Below are positions 1 to 9,432 of a stretch of 64,000 nucleotides of DNA, one piece after another. A program made the position numbers and the translations under genes. Numbering within the stretch: the stretch's first letter is position 1; every line of letters starts with the position of its first letter. Below the pieces are notes generated by a model. It was not told where the DNA came from. It made no database searches and saw only the letters and a list, made by a program, of their open reading frames with translations. Source of the stretch: Vibrio sp. UBA2441 (GTDB lineage: Bacteria > Pseudomonadota > Gammaproteobacteria > Enterobacterales > Vibrionaceae); the NCBI GenBank assembly GCA_002342685.1, contig DDQN01000072.1, forward strand, positions 62,001 to 126,000, in the 5' to 3' direction.

Positions 1-19
1 TTATTTTTGTTAGACTTAA

Positions 20-151
20 TCAGTAATTGGATTGGTTCTTATCCTGCCGATTGTTGAAACCACGTATTTCTATACGATTAAATATCGGATGATCAATGCA
101 TTACCTCAGATTAATGTTAAAGTATCCAGAATTGAACCATACCTAAGTTGA
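20..151 (+). other. open stretch, possible 3' fragment of an unknown gene
   Basis: This frame is open after a TAA at 17-19 and ends at TGA 149-151. It would encode about 43 residues, with a hydrophobic stretch (VIGLVLILPIV) followed by a basic tail. That could be the C-terminus of a small membrane protein, but no start codon with a ribosome site is visible. The frame is closed just upstream, so it could also be chance or a decayed gene. The rest of 1-237 holds nothing else I can name. Confidence 0.15.
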
Positions 152-237
152 AAGGGCAGGGCAAAGCCCGCCAATTAGTATCGGCATATTTAAAATAGCC
201 CAATGACTAAACCCTAGTTAGAGCAGGAGAATCAATA

Positions 238-609
238 ATGACTCATGAAACTAAAACAATGGAAGTGCCTGTAGCAATCGCCGATAGAGTACAGGCGTTG
301 ATTGATGCCTTTGAGGCAAACGAAAAGTTTAAAGCTGAGCGTAAGGTGGTAGTGAATAATTTACTTTCTATAGATAGCCTAGGTCGTGAGATGGCTGTTT
401 ACAGTTTACCTCAAGGTGAACTGCTAGATACACTCAGGTTTGTGTACGAACTATCCGGCACCAATAGTAAGTTCATTAAAAGTATACTTACTCAATCCAG
501 AGAAAATCCAAAGAAAGTCTTATCCGATTCTCAGAGAGCATCAGCAAAGAGCCTATTATTTAATTTGATCAACGATCCTTCGGTCATTTCAGCGATGAAA
601 GAGAATTAA
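238..609 (+). CDS. hypothetical protein, 123 aa
   Basis: I do not recognise this protein. It is 123 residues, soluble and mixed-charge. It has a predicted helical N-terminal half (residues 10-45, rich in Glu, Ala and Lys), no signal peptide and no membrane segment. The ATG at 238 is preceded by AGGAG at good spacing, which supports a real gene. It is convergent with pckA, and an inverted repeat lies between the two. No function can be inferred. Confidence 0.7.
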   Translation: MTHETKTMEVPVAIADRVQALIDAFEANEKFKAERKVVVNNLLSIDSLGREMAVYSLPQGELLDTLRFVYELSGTNSKFIKSILTQSRENPKKVLSDSQRASAKSLLFNLINDPSVISAMKEN

Positions 610-640
610 TAGCGGAAAGAAAGCTAATAGCGCTTAATAT

Positions 641-697
641 GGCGTCCCTCGGTGCACACAGAGAGTTTATTGGTTCTGTTACACACCTTGGGACGAC
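641..697. repeat. inverted repeat between convergent genes, possible terminator
   Basis: The arms CGTCCCTCGGTG (643-654) and CACCTTGGGACG (684-695) pair, except for a 2-base internal mismatch, around a loop of about 29 bases. It sits in the short gap between the unknown gene and the pckA stop codon. There is no good T-tract, so it is either a weak bidirectional terminator or a structured 3' UTR element. Confidence 0.4.
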
Positions 698-710
698 CGT
701 CAGAATGACC

Positions 711-2348
711 TTAGCTTTGGTCTAGCTGAGGACCCGCAGCAACAAGCGCCTTGCCCTCATCATTATCAGTATAACTCTCGAAGTTTTTAATAAAGCGCTG
801 CGCTAAGCCTTCGGCCTTACCCTTCCATTGAAGTGGGTCGATGTAGGTATCGCGAGGATCGAGAATTTTAGAGCTTATTCCTGGTAATTCGGTTGGGATC
901 GAGAGATTGAAAATTGGAATCTCTTTCATTTGTACATTTTTTATCGAACCGTCCAGAATTGCATCAATAATTACGCGTGTATCTTTGAGCGAAATACGCT
1001 TACCAGAGCCATTCCACCCCGTGTTGACTAAGTAAGCTTCAGCGCCAGCTGCTTCCATACGTTTGACTAGGACCTCTGCATACTTTGTTGGATGCAGGGT
1101 TAGAAAGGCCGCGCCAAAGCATGCTGAAAAGGTAGGTACAGGCTCGGTGATTCCACGTTCCGTACCCGCTAGTTTCGCGGTAAATCCAGACAGGAAGTGA
1201 TACTTTGTTTGTTCATGCGTTAGCTTTGAAACGGGAGGGAGGACACCAAACGCATCTGCTGCCAGAAAAATAACCTTCGTTGCGTGACCTGCTTTAGAAA
1301 CAGGTTTAACAATATTGTCGATATGCTGGATAGGGTAAGATACACGGGTATTTTCAGTTTTAGACGCATCATCAAAATCAATGCTTCCATCTTCGCGAAC
1401 GACAACATTTTCCAATAGCGCATCGCGGCGTATGGCATTATAGGTTTCTGGTTCAGCTTCTTTGGATAAATGAATGGTTTTTGCGTAGCAACCACCCTCA
1501 AAATTGAACACACCTTCATCATCCCAACCGTGTTCATCATCACCGATTAATTGACGTTTAGGGTCAGTGGATAAGGTTGTTTTTCCTGTGCCAGATAAGC
1601 CGAAGAACACGGCGGTATCACCTGCTTCACTAACGTTTGCAGAGCAGTGCATTGAAGCAATATCTTTAAGCGGTAAAAAGTAGTTCATCATGGCGAACAT
1701 ACCTTTTTTCATCTCCCCACCATACCAAGTACCACCAATCAGCTGCATTCTTTCATTCAGGTTAAAAACCGTATAGTTTTCAGAGTTTAGCCCCTGGCGT
1801 TCCCAGTTCGGATTAACGGTTTTCGCTGCATTCATGACAACGAAATTTTCTTCGAATGTTTCGAGCTCTTCTTCTGTCGGACGAATGAACATATTTTTTA
1901 CGAAATGCGCCTGCCAGGCGACTTCCGTAATGAAGCGAATCGCTAGGCGTGTCTCTTTGTTCGCACCACAGTAACAATCTAAAATAAATAGACGTTTACC
2001 AGATAGCTGAGCTGTCGTTAATTCCTTAAGCTCATTCCACGTCTCAGTAGATATTGGTTTATTATCATTTTTTGAATACTCTGAACTCCACCACAAGTTA
2101 TCTTCGGTTGTTGTATCCTTCACGATAAATTTGTCTTTTGGCGATCGGCCTGTAAACACGCCAGTATCCACAGCAACGGCTCCTAATTCAGTCACCGTGC
2201 CTCTCTCAAATCCCTCAAGATCATCACGTGTTTCTTCTTCAAACAGTTGCTCAAAGCTTGGATTGTGCACAATCTCTGTTACATCGGTCACTCCATACTT
2301 GGCGAGGTCTAGTTGCTGCACGGTGTTGCTGTATTCCTTTACGGTCAT
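711..2348 (-). CDS. pckA: phosphoenolpyruvate carboxykinase (ATP)
   Basis: This cytoplasmic enzyme converts oxaloacetate and ATP to phosphoenolpyruvate, ADP and CO2, the first committed step of gluconeogenesis. The protein is 545 residues, the usual length for bacterial ATP-type PEPCK. It shows the P-loop GLSGTGKT (about 250-257), the metal/nucleotide motif LIGDDEHGWDD just after it, and the substrate-loop sequence FTGRSPKDKF near residue 65. The gene is monocistronic and convergent with the small gene at 238. A 476-base gap upstream leaves ample room for catabolite control, although I could not pick out a convincing CRP site. The family assignment is very secure. Confidence 0.97.
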   Translation of the reverse strand: MTVKEYSNTVQQLDLAKYGVTDVTEIVHNPSFEQLFEEETRDDLEGFERGTVTELGAVAVDTGVFTGRSPKDKFIVKDTTTEDNLWWSSEYSKNDNKPISTETWNELKELTTAQLSGKRLFILDCYCGANKETRLAIRFITEVAWQAHFVKNMFIRPTEEELETFEENFVVMNAAKTVNPNWERQGLNSENYTVFNLNERMQLIGGTWYGGEMKKGMFAMMNYFLPLKDIASMHCSANVSEAGDTAVFFGLSGTGKTTLSTDPKRQLIGDDEHGWDDEGVFNFEGGCYAKTIHLSKEAEPETYNAIRRDALLENVVVREDGSIDFDDASKTENTRVSYPIQHIDNIVKPVSKAGHATKVIFLAADAFGVLPPVSKLTHEQTKYHFLSGFTAKLAGTERGITEPVPTFSACFGAAFLTLHPTKYAEVLVKRMEAAGAEAYLVNTGWNGSGKRISLKDTRVIIDAILDGSIKNVQMKEIPIFNLSIPTELPGISSKILDPRDTYIDPLQWKGKAEGLAQRFIKNFESYTDNDEGKALVAAGPQLDQS

Positions 2349-2824
2349 AGGGGGCCTTTATTCGGATACTGAATTAGAATTTTTCATTCCTGAAAAATAC
2401 GGGTAAGAAAACGTTCAAAGGCTTGATCATAAATGCCTTTGTACATCTTTATAAATTTAAGACACAAACATGTTGTCTAGACGGTAATTTTCTGTGCTTT
2501 TTTATACTGCGGGTGTGAATAGGCTCTGATTAATGACAGGTTTTAAAACAAATAATAATTTAAAGGTGTTTAAAGGAGAGGGCAGGTGAATTGTATGATG
2601 TACCTATATATGGGTGCAAATGACCAGTTACCACGTCTTTCAAATTAGGGTTCTGCGTAAGATGGACTTGCCATATTCATCAACAAGATAAATACTGAAT
2701 ACAACTTTGGCGATAATAAAGTCAAGCGCTTGGATTATGGACATGAAAAGCAAATACGTGATATTTCTTGTTCAAATGACTCGTCATATTAGCTATATCA
2801 TTTTGGTATTTATGCAGGTGTTCA
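2349..2824. other. intergenic region between pckA and EamA gene
   Basis: These 476 bases lie between two divergent genes. They are AT-rich and must contain the pckA promoter (reading left) and the EamA gene promoter (reading right). Short reading frames here are unconvincing shadows. A TGTGA half-site at about 2515 is not matched by a good second half, so no CRP site is called. Confidence 0.4.
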
Positions 2825-3697
2825 ATGGATGTATCTCCACTTAAAACAGCTTCTTTTGTCATTATCGCTATGCTTGCCTTTGCGGGGAATTCCATTTTAT
2901 GCCGACTGGCGCTAGCAGAAGGGGCGATTGATGCGGGAAGCTTTACTCTTATTCGCTTAATGTCTGGTGCTGCCACGCTATTAATTTTGACGATTGCCAA
3001 GGGGTTAGGGCCACTTCATTTTCCAACTCACTGGAAGAAAACAGACATTTTCGGTGCGATCATGCTGTTCGGTTATGCTGCCGCTTTTTCTTTCTCGTAT
3101 GTGAATATTGCCACAGGTACAGGGGCTCTTATTTTGTTTGCCTCCGTCCAATTCAGCATGATTGGATTTCATATATTAAGTGGAAACAAAATGCAGTTTT
3201 GGGAGTGGGTCGGTCTGGGAGTGTCACTTATCGGCTTTGGCTATTTGCTTATACCCGGAGCTACTAGGCCCGACTTGTTTGCAGCGGTACTGATGACAGT
3301 GGCTGGTGTATGTTGGGCCACCTTTACGATACTAGGAAAACAATCCCAAGACCGACCTGCAATTCTGACTATGTCGGTTAGCTTCTTGCTGGCGTCATTG
3401 CTCGGTTTATTGGTATTTTCTTTTTCATTGGAAGCAGAAAGTATCTCATATCGTGGAGCCGTACTTGCCGTGCTTTCCGGAGCGGTGGCTTCCGGGATAG
3501 GTTATGCAATCTGGTATACAGTACTGCCAATGCTCACCATATTGAAAGCATCCGTTGTTCAGCTCTCGGTACCCGCATTGGCAAGTATTGGTGGGTGGAT
3601 AGTCTTAAGTGAGTCGATAACCCTTTCTACTGGTGTATCCACCTTGCTCATTTTGGGGGGTATTGCACTCGTGTTTGCTGGTAGATCGCAATCATGA
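2825..3697 (+). CDS. EamA/DMT-family membrane transporter
   Basis: This 290-residue inner-membrane protein belongs to the drug/metabolite transporter superfamily. It has about ten predicted helices arranged as two EamA repeats. The first repeat opens with SFVIIAMLAFAGNSILCRLAL, and the second starts near residue 155 with AAVLMTVAGVCWATFTILGK. Family members export amino acids, metabolites or drugs; the substrate cannot be told from sequence. The ATG at 2825 follows GCAGGTG, an acceptable ribosome site. It stands alone and is followed by a cyclic-di-GMP gene in the same direction, with a 99-base gap to that gene's earliest possible start. Confidence 0.85.
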   Translation: MDVSPLKTASFVIIAMLAFAGNSILCRLALAEGAIDAGSFTLIRLMSGAATLLILTIAKGLGPLHFPTHWKKTDIFGAIMLFGYAAAFSFSYVNIATGTGALILFASVQFSMIGFHILSGNKMQFWEWVGLGVSLIGFGYLLIPGATRPDLFAAVLMTVAGVCWATFTILGKQSQDRPAILTMSVSFLLASLLGLLVFSFSLEAESISYRGAVLAVLSGAVASGIGYAIWYTVLPMLTILKASVVQLSVPALASIGGWIVLSESITLSTGVSTLLILGGIALVFAGRSQS

Positions 3698-3841
3698 GTT
3701 GGTAAAGACTAGAACAAGAAACGTGGTTTGTTGTTCTAACCCAAATAGATACTGCTATCAAAGACTAAAGGGTAAATTATCCAATGACTTCTATACTTGA
3801 GTATATATTTATACGAAGAATTGCCTGAAGTAGGGAAGCTT

Positions 3842-4774
3842 ATGTCTTTGAACCAAGAAGTGAGTCTGGAGCTTTTGCTTAAGAATAGCCTAGATTTATC
3901 GCCTGATTGCTTTTGTGTTTATGACAATGAAGTGGTGCTTTATTGCAATGACCATTTTGCGGATATATTTGGTACTTCAAAAGAGAAGGCAATAGGTAGC
4001 AAATATAAAGCGCTATTGAGACAGGCTTGGTTGTCTCAAAAAGGCGTTATTATCGATACCGATGATTTTGACGCCTGGCTATCAGACCTTGATAAAGCTC
4101 ACGATGAATTATCAATTAGTCAATTTGAAACCGACCTCACAGATGGCCGATGGTTCAGGATGAGCCGCACGACACTTGCATGTGGTTATACGGTTGTCTT
4201 CGGCGTAGATATTACCGAGCTTAAACGAACACAAAAGGCACTTGAAGAAGCCAACAAACACATCGAGCAACTTGCTAATACTGATCAATTAACTGGCGTG
4301 AATAACCGACGTGCGTTTGAAAGTATCGCAAAGCACGAAGTTGCGATCGCAACCCGTTACAAACACCCTCTTTCTCTACTGACATTAGATATTGATTTTT
4401 TTAAGCGAATCAATGATAACTATGGGCACGAGGCGGGGGATGATGTCTTAAAGCAATTTACCCAACTTTGTAGCGGTATTATTCGTGAGAGCGACATACT
4501 GTGCAGAATTGGTGGGGAAGAGTTTGTCATCCTACTTCCAGTGACAGAAAGTACAGCTGCACGTAAATTGGCCGAGCGTATACGGTCCCGTATTGCGGAC
4601 AATGAGTTTTATTTATCGTCACAAAATAAAAAGATCCCCATGACGGTTTCAATAGGGATTAGTCAACGAAACGAGTTTGATGAGAGTATCGATGAAGTGC
4701 TTGCGCGTGCTGATTCCGCTTTGTATCAGGCAAAGAACAATGGCCGTAATCAGGTTTGTCATTCGATAGTCTAG
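3842..4774 (+). CDS. PAS-GGDEF diguanylate cyclase
   Basis: The protein should make cyclic di-GMP from two GTP in response to a signal sensed by an N-terminal PAS domain. From this start it has about 310 residues: PAS (about 15-125, ending in the usual VFGVDITELKR), a short coiled linker, then GGDEF. The active-site motif is GGEEF. An inhibitory I-site RESD lies five residues before it, so product feedback is likely. A longer in-frame version could start at TTG 3797. I prefer ATG 3842, which follows AGGGA at good spacing. No membrane segments were seen, so it is cytoplasmic. Confidence 0.88.
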   Translation: MSLNQEVSLELLLKNSLDLSPDCFCVYDNEVVLYCNDHFADIFGTSKEKAIGSKYKALLRQAWLSQKGVIIDTDDFDAWLSDLDKAHDELSISQFETDLTDGRWFRMSRTTLACGYTVVFGVDITELKRTQKALEEANKHIEQLANTDQLTGVNNRRAFESIAKHEVAIATRYKHPLSLLTLDIDFFKRINDNYGHEAGDDVLKQFTQLCSGIIRESDILCRIGGEEFVILLPVTESTAARKLAERIRSRIADNEFYLSSQNKKIPMTVSIGISQRNEFDESIDEVLARADSALYQAKNNGRNQVCHSIV

Positions 4775-4797
4775 GCTGTATTAACTACCCTGACTGG

Positions 4798-5232
4798 CTA
4801 TCTGTCAGGATTGGCTAACTTTGCTCCCGTTTCTTTGATCCCCTTTGTGTCTTGTGGGTTGTATAGGGCGCAACTATCTAAAGATAAGCATCCGCAATAA
4901 ATACAACTGCTAAGCTGACTTTGCATTGATTTAAGGCTTTGTATTTTTTCCTCCAACTTGTCATGCCATGAAGTAGATAGCTGTTCCCACTCTTCCTTTT
5001 TTGGTGCTTTATTCTTCGGTAAGTGCGATAGCGCCTCTGCAATCTCACTCAGTGTGAGCCCAACGTTTTGTGCCGCTTTAATAACCGCGATACGTCGAAG
5101 TACTTGTCGGTTGTATCTTCGTTGGTTTCCGTGATTTCTATTGCTGGTGATGAGCCCTTTTTTCTCATAGAAATGCAGTGTAGGGACACTTATTCCTGCT
5201 CTTTTGGCAACTTGACCAACACTCATGTCCAT
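4798..5232 (-). CDS. soxR: redox-sensing MerR-family activator SoxR
   Basis: SoxR is a dimeric [2Fe-2S] transcription factor that is activated when redox-cycling compounds or nitric oxide oxidise its cluster. The 144-residue protein has a MerR winged helix (about 4-70), a dimerisation helix (about 80-108) and the cluster motif C110-x2-C113-x-C115-x5-C121 followed by LYNPQD. This is the spacing of Escherichia coli SoxR. It is therefore SoxR and not a generic MerR protein. A SoxR-type box lies 28 bases upstream of its start codon. No soxS-like gene is in the window, so targets are likely elsewhere, with autoregulation at this box. Confidence 0.93.
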   Translation of the reverse strand: MDMSVGQVAKRAGISVPTLHFYEKKGLITSNRNHGNQRRYNRQVLRRIAVIKAAQNVGLTLSEIAEALSHLPKNKAPKKEEWEQLSTSWHDKLEEKIQSLKSMQSQLSSCIYCGCLSLDSCALYNPQDTKGIKETGAKLANPDR

Positions 5233-5259
5233 TTGAAATACCCTTAAATTATCACTAAA

Positions 5260-5277
5260 CCTAAAGTTAACTTTAGG
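5260..5277. promoter_or_regulatory. SoxR-binding box
   Basis: CCTAAAGTTAACTTTAGG is a perfect 18-bp palindrome. It differs only symmetrically from the known SoxR box CCTCAAGTTAACTTGAGG. It lies between soxR and the chemoreceptor gene, 28 bases from the soxR start codon, where it would allow autoregulation. No SoxR-target gene is obvious on the other side for more than 300 bases. Confidence 0.85.
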
Positions 5278-5617
5278 AATAACGGCCCGTATTGTCCAGC
5301 TGAAAAAGGAAATAAAAGCGTGGCTAAATAGACGCTATGAAAAGTTACGTTGAACAGGAAAATATTACGGTGCCTGAACATAGGATAAAGCTGCAATTGA
5401 CTGCAGTCCACGATTGAGGAATTAGAGGTTAGAGAGTGATGAATGGCTGGTTCTGGCTTAGTTGAACAGTACAGAGTTATTTTCTTTCATAAAACGACAA
5501 TATGCTTATGTAATTGAAATACATGTATCATAAATGAGCATTTTGTCGTTGTTATGTGTATTATATGCGCCATTAAAACACAATAACAAACAATAACTAA
5601 GTTACTAGGTAATAAAT
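5278..5617. other. intergenic region between SoxR box and chemoreceptor gene
   Basis: These 340 bases are AT-rich and have no supported gene. A 26-codon ATG frame at 5337 lacks a ribosome site and is not called. The chemoreceptor promoter must lie toward the right end, where the sequence becomes strongly AT-rich (5500-5610). Confidence 0.4.
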
Positions 5618-7514
5618 ATGACAGATCAACGTTCTTTTTCATTGCGAATGAAATTATTCGTATTATTGACCATTAGTGCTGTATTGGTAGGGGGGGGTCG
5701 TTGCTAGTTTAAGTTACTCGAAGATCAATCAGATATCCAAAGAAAGCAGCTTGAATAGGCTGGTAGACAGTAACAGAGAGATCGCCTCCTCTATTGATGC
5801 ATATGCAAAATCTACCAAATCTTCTCTTAACTTTGCTGCAAAAGTATATGATGAAAATGCACCTTATTCAGTACAGGGACAATTCTTTAAGGATCTGAAA
5901 TCCAGTACCAATTCATTAGTCTCCTATGCTGGTTTGGTAGGAAAAGGCATTGCCAATATCACTGGAAAGTTGGTGCCAATGTCCGAGTTAGATATCACAA
6001 CCAGAGAGTGGTATCAGTGTGTAATAAACACAGGCCAGTTCTGTATTACTACACCATATATGTCTATTAATGGGAATATGGTAATTGCCTGGGCGGAACC
6101 TATTAAGCGCAATGGCCAGATTATCGGTATGATGAACGTAAATAAAGCGATGAATGACCTTTCAGAGTTGGTTGTGAGCGTCGTTAAAGACAATGCATAC
6201 CAAACGTCAGCTTTTCGGAAAGATGGTTTTATCATTGGTAGTAGCAATAAGGACGATGTAGGCGAAAACATCTTTGAGCTTACTAATTACTCTGCATCTG
6301 TCCTTCAATCTCAGTTGAATAAAGTTGTCTTACAGGACGGTTATTATAAGTACCTGACTTTTTCTAAAGAGGCCAAGCTTTACGTAAAAGTTCAGGTGTC
6401 AGAGGCTTATATTCAGAAAGCAGCGAGAAGCGCAGCCATTACTTCAGTTTTAGCAGCAGTGGGCGTAATAGTTTTCGCACTTGTGTTTGCCAGCATTTTT
6501 CTGAGAAGGGCGATTGGTATTCCCCTGATTAAAATGACAGAGGTAGCCCAGAGCATTGCATCCGGTAACTTGAATAACAATATAGATTTAAGTAATTATA
6601 AGAACGATGAAATCGGGACTTTGGCTCGATCATTTTCTTATATGCAGGAGTCATTGAGCGAAACCGTTCACCAGCTTAATAATTCTGCCGAGGAATTAGA
6701 AAGTGCATCTGGCTTGGTTGTTGGGGCGTCTCAACAAAACTCTGCGAGCATGCAAAATCAACAGGCGGAGCTTTCTGTTTTGGTCGCATCGATGGAACAG
6801 ATGCAGGCTAGTGTGAATGAAATTGCTCGAAGTGCAGCAGAAACTCAGGCGGTAACTCAAGGGGCAACGGAAGAATCACAACAGTCGTATACATTAGTAG
6901 AGAAAACCATTGTATCGATTCGTTCGGTTGAGTCAGAAAATGAAAACATCAAATCTAAGATCGAAGCGTTGAAGGAAGATAGCGCAAAAATCAGTACCAT
7001 TCTGGATGTTATTGTTGGTATCTCAGAACAAACGAACCTGTTGGCTCTGAATGCTGCGATTGAGGCGGCAAGGGCAGGAGAACATGGCCGTGGTTTCGCA
7101 GTTGTCGCAGATGAAGTAAGGAATCTGGCTCAAAAAACTCAGGTATCTTCTGAAGAGATCAATACCATGATCAAAACGATTCAGGCTCGAAGTGATGACC
7201 TTACAAATGCGATAGAAGGGAGTGCAAACCTAATAAGTAATGCTGTTGAGATTTCTGATCAGGTAGGCAAGTCAATCGATCAGGTGAATAATTCGATTCA
7301 GGATACTTATAAAATGAATGCGCAAATAGCAAGCGCTGCAGAGGAGCAAAATATTGTTACTCGTGAATTGAATAACAATATTGCTGCTATTAATGATTCT
7401 TCCATGGCTGTAACCAGTGAATCTGTCCAGACCGTAGAAACAGCTTCTACGCTGAATGATGTTACGTTGAAACTAACCGATTTGACCAAGCGCTTTAGCA
7501 TCAGCGGGTCATAA
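5618..7514 (+). pseudogene. methyl-accepting chemotaxis protein, 5' end frameshifted at a G8 tract
   Basis: This is a transmembrane chemoreceptor signalling to CheA/CheW. Reading from ATG 5618 gives an N-terminal membrane helix (LRMKLFVLLTISAVLVGG), but the frame is lost at a run of eight G (5690-5697) and hits TAG at 5708. With seven G the frame continues as VVASLSYSKINQIS directly into the rest of the protein. Without the shift, reading could only restart at weak codons such as TTG 5751, which gives 587 residues lacking the first membrane helix. That part has a dCache-like sensor (about 1-220), a second membrane helix (about 228-250), HAMP, and the signalling hairpin EQTNLLALNAAIEAARAGE. 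It is a phase-variable gene, a fresh mutation or a sequencing error. Confidence 0.8.
5690..5697 (+). repeat. G8 homopolymer at the chemoreceptor frameshift
   Basis: Eight consecutive G within the first membrane helix coding region put the start codon at 5618 out of frame with the rest of the gene by one base. Loss of one G restores a single reading frame. Such tracts are classic slipped-strand mispairing sites, and also a common sequencing error. Confidence 0.9.
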
Positions 7515-7560
7515 ATTATTAGGTTTAGTTCTGATATATTTTGAATTAACAAACCTGAAA

Positions 7561-7580
7561 GGCGAGCATGAATGCTCGCC
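7561..7580. terminator. hairpin terminator shared by convergent genes
   Basis: GGCGAGCAT and ATGCTCGCC form a perfect 9-bp stem with a 2-base loop between the chemoreceptor stop and the barrel-protein stop. Short A/T runs flank both sides, so it may work in both directions. Confidence 0.65.
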
Positions 7581-8429
7581 TTAAAACTCATAAGCGAGCG
7601 TTAGCATCGGCCCATAGAACTTATAGGTCATATCAACGACTGTCGCACCATCATCATAGTCTACACCAAGCTCATAGTAATTAAGAGAGCCTGATAGGCT
7701 AAGATCTTCATTGAACGTATACTTCACACCCAAATCAATCTCGTATAACCACCCTTTAAAATCGTCAATGGCAAGGTAAAAAGCTTGAGCATGGCTTATT
7801 AGCCTCCAATCTTTTGATAATGTGTATTCAGACTGCAACCCAAAATTAGGTAATGGAGCAGTGACATCACTGAATATACTGTCGCTGATGAACACTGATG
7901 GTATTTGGTCAGTACCTTCAATTTTTGCACCCAACTGCCCAGAAAAACCAAAGGTTAACCACATTATATGAAAGCCAGCCAAAGCGTCTATTTTCAAATC
8001 ATTGTTATCATAGAACTGATAGCCATATCCTATTCGAGCAAGGTCAATATCTAATGTCGTTGTGACCGTTGAACCAACCTGGATAAGGTAAGTTGTGCCA
8101 TCAGATGTGATTTCAAATGGTTTTGTTAACCTACTTCGCGTTGCCTTGCGGTGTAGGCTACGCCAATCTAAATAGACACTATGTTTTTGGTTAAAGTAAT
8201 ACTCTAGCTCAACGTAGGGTAAGACAGTATTCTCTTCTAGCTGTAAATCAGATTCAAAATCTATAGTACGAGTTCTGTCAATATAGGGGTCGTAAGCATT
8301 AATCTTTGTATCTGTATGTGAGTAAAATCCACCTGCTTCAATTTCCCAACTTCCGGATTGAACAAAGCCAGAAAAAAATATAAAAATACAACTAATCCCT
8401 GTATGTATCCGCATAATTATTCTCAACAT
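7581..8429 (-). CDS. predicted outer-membrane beta-barrel protein
   Basis: The 282-residue protein begins with a hydrophobic signal-like segment (residues 1-26, cleavage plausible near FVQSGSWE). It then alternates aromatic and polar residues in strand-like blocks and ends in a C-terminal phenylalanine (TLAYEF), the hallmark of proteins folded by the BAM complex. About ten or twelve strands seem possible. I do not recognise a specific family, and the cargo or role is unknown. The gene is single and convergent with the chemoreceptor gene. The start at 8429 could move a few codons downstream to the second Met (MRIHTG). Confidence 0.65.
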   Translation of the reverse strand: MLRIIMRIHTGISCIFIFFSGFVQSGSWEIEAGGFYSHTDTKINAYDPYIDRTRTIDFESDLQLEENTVLPYVELEYYFNQKHSVYLDWRSLHRKATRSRLTKPFEITSDGTTYLIQVGSTVTTTLDIDLARIGYGYQFYDNNDLKIDALAGFHIMWLTFGFSGQLGAKIEGTDQIPSVFISDSIFSDVTAPLPNFGLQSEYTLSKDWRLISHAQAFYLAIDDFKGWLYEIDLGVKYTFNEDLSLSGSLNYYELGVDYDDGATVVDMTYKFYGPMLTLAYEF

Positions 8430-8608
8430 TTTTATTGATTAAATTTTATTCTAGTTAAATTTATAAGGGATAGCGAGCTGAATGATTCAAGTCAAATCGA
8501 CCGTTGCGGTCAAAAAAAGAGTTAAGAGTCGCATTGGTAGAATGTGCAGACCTCTGGGTTAGTCATTCTCTGGAGATCTGCATAAAGCTCTGGGCTATTT
8601 GTAAAAGA
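8430..8608. other. intergenic region between barrel gene and udp
   Basis: This 179-base gap holds the barrel-gene promoter (leftward) and the 3' end of the udp transcript. A short frame at 8504 has no supporting features and is not called. Confidence 0.3.
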
Positions 8609-9355
8609 TTACTGTTTATCAGCTTCAATAAGGATTTTTATTGCTTCACATGCTGTACGGCAAGAAAGATCAACACCAGAAACAACATCCTTTGCATCAG
8701 AAAATGCCATTACCCCAGAAGCGCGACACCCTCTGATAGATGAAATAACTAGGATAGCGGCGGCTTCCATTTCGGTTAGCAATACATTTGCCTTCGCCCA
8801 GACGCTTTGTTTAGCAATGGCTTCATCACCTAATGGGGCCATATCGGGAACCACGTGGCTATAAAACGAATCTTTTGTATAACTTATCCCTTCACCGAAA
8901 TTCAGGTTGAGTTTATTGGCCGCTTTAACCAGAGCATCTACGACATTTCGGTCTGCTATTGCCGGGTATTCCGCTGGAACATATTGCTTTGTTGTTCCTT
9001 CATCACGCACTGCTCCGGTGATAATGCCGCCAATCATAGCTTCATTTTGAGACTGTTCATTGATGCGTCCAGCGGTGCCAACCCGTATAAAGGTGTCGGC
9101 GCCACATTCAATTAATTCTTCCACTGCTATTGCAGCAGAAGGGCAGCCCATACCAGTTGAGGTTATGGTGACTTTTTCACCTAAAAGTGTACCTGTCCAT
9201 GTTTTATGTTCTCGGTTATGCGCGACTAACACAGGATCATCCAAATACTTAGCAAGGATATCGGTTCTAAAAGGGTCGCCTGGAAGCAGAACATATCTGC
9301 CAATATCGCCTTTCTTAAGTTTTACGTGGTACATGGTTTCATTATCAAGATACAT
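8609..9355 (-). CDS. udp: uridine phosphorylase
   Basis: This cytoplasmic enzyme of the NP-1 (PNP/UDP) family cleaves uridine with phosphate to uracil and ribose 1-phosphate in pyrimidine salvage. The protein is 248 residues, close to the usual 250-253. It shows the phosphate-binding sequence LPGDPFRT, the catalytic-core segment STGMGCPSAAIAVEEL, the GTAG loop (FIRVGTAGRI) and the nucleoside-binding TEMEAAA motif near residue 190. These fit uridine phosphorylase better than purine phosphorylase. It is divergent from a Crp/Fnr-type regulator, with a palindromic operator between them, so local control by that regulator is likely. Confidence 0.88.
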   Translation of the reverse strand: MYLDNETMYHVKLKKGDIGRYVLLPGDPFRTDILAKYLDDPVLVAHNREHKTWTGTLLGEKVTITSTGMGCPSAAIAVEELIECGADTFIRVGTAGRINEQSQNEAMIGGIITGAVRDEGTTKQYVPAEYPAIADRNVVDALVKAANKLNLNFGEGISYTKDSFYSHVVPDMAPLGDEAIAKQSVWAKANVLLTEMEAAAILVISSIRGCRASGVMAFSDAKDVVSGVDLSCRTACEAIKILIEADKQ

Positions 9356-9432
9356 GACTGAACTCCTTAGTGAATGTGTGGTTGTCTTTGTATGTTCAAT
9401 ATCTATCGAGTATATTTATCCGGAATTTTGAT

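Noticed and set aside
5337..5417. 26-codon frame just right of the SoxR box, as a possible SoxR target peptide
   Set aside because: No ribosome site and no recognisable sequence; kept only as a possible transcript in the SoxR finding.
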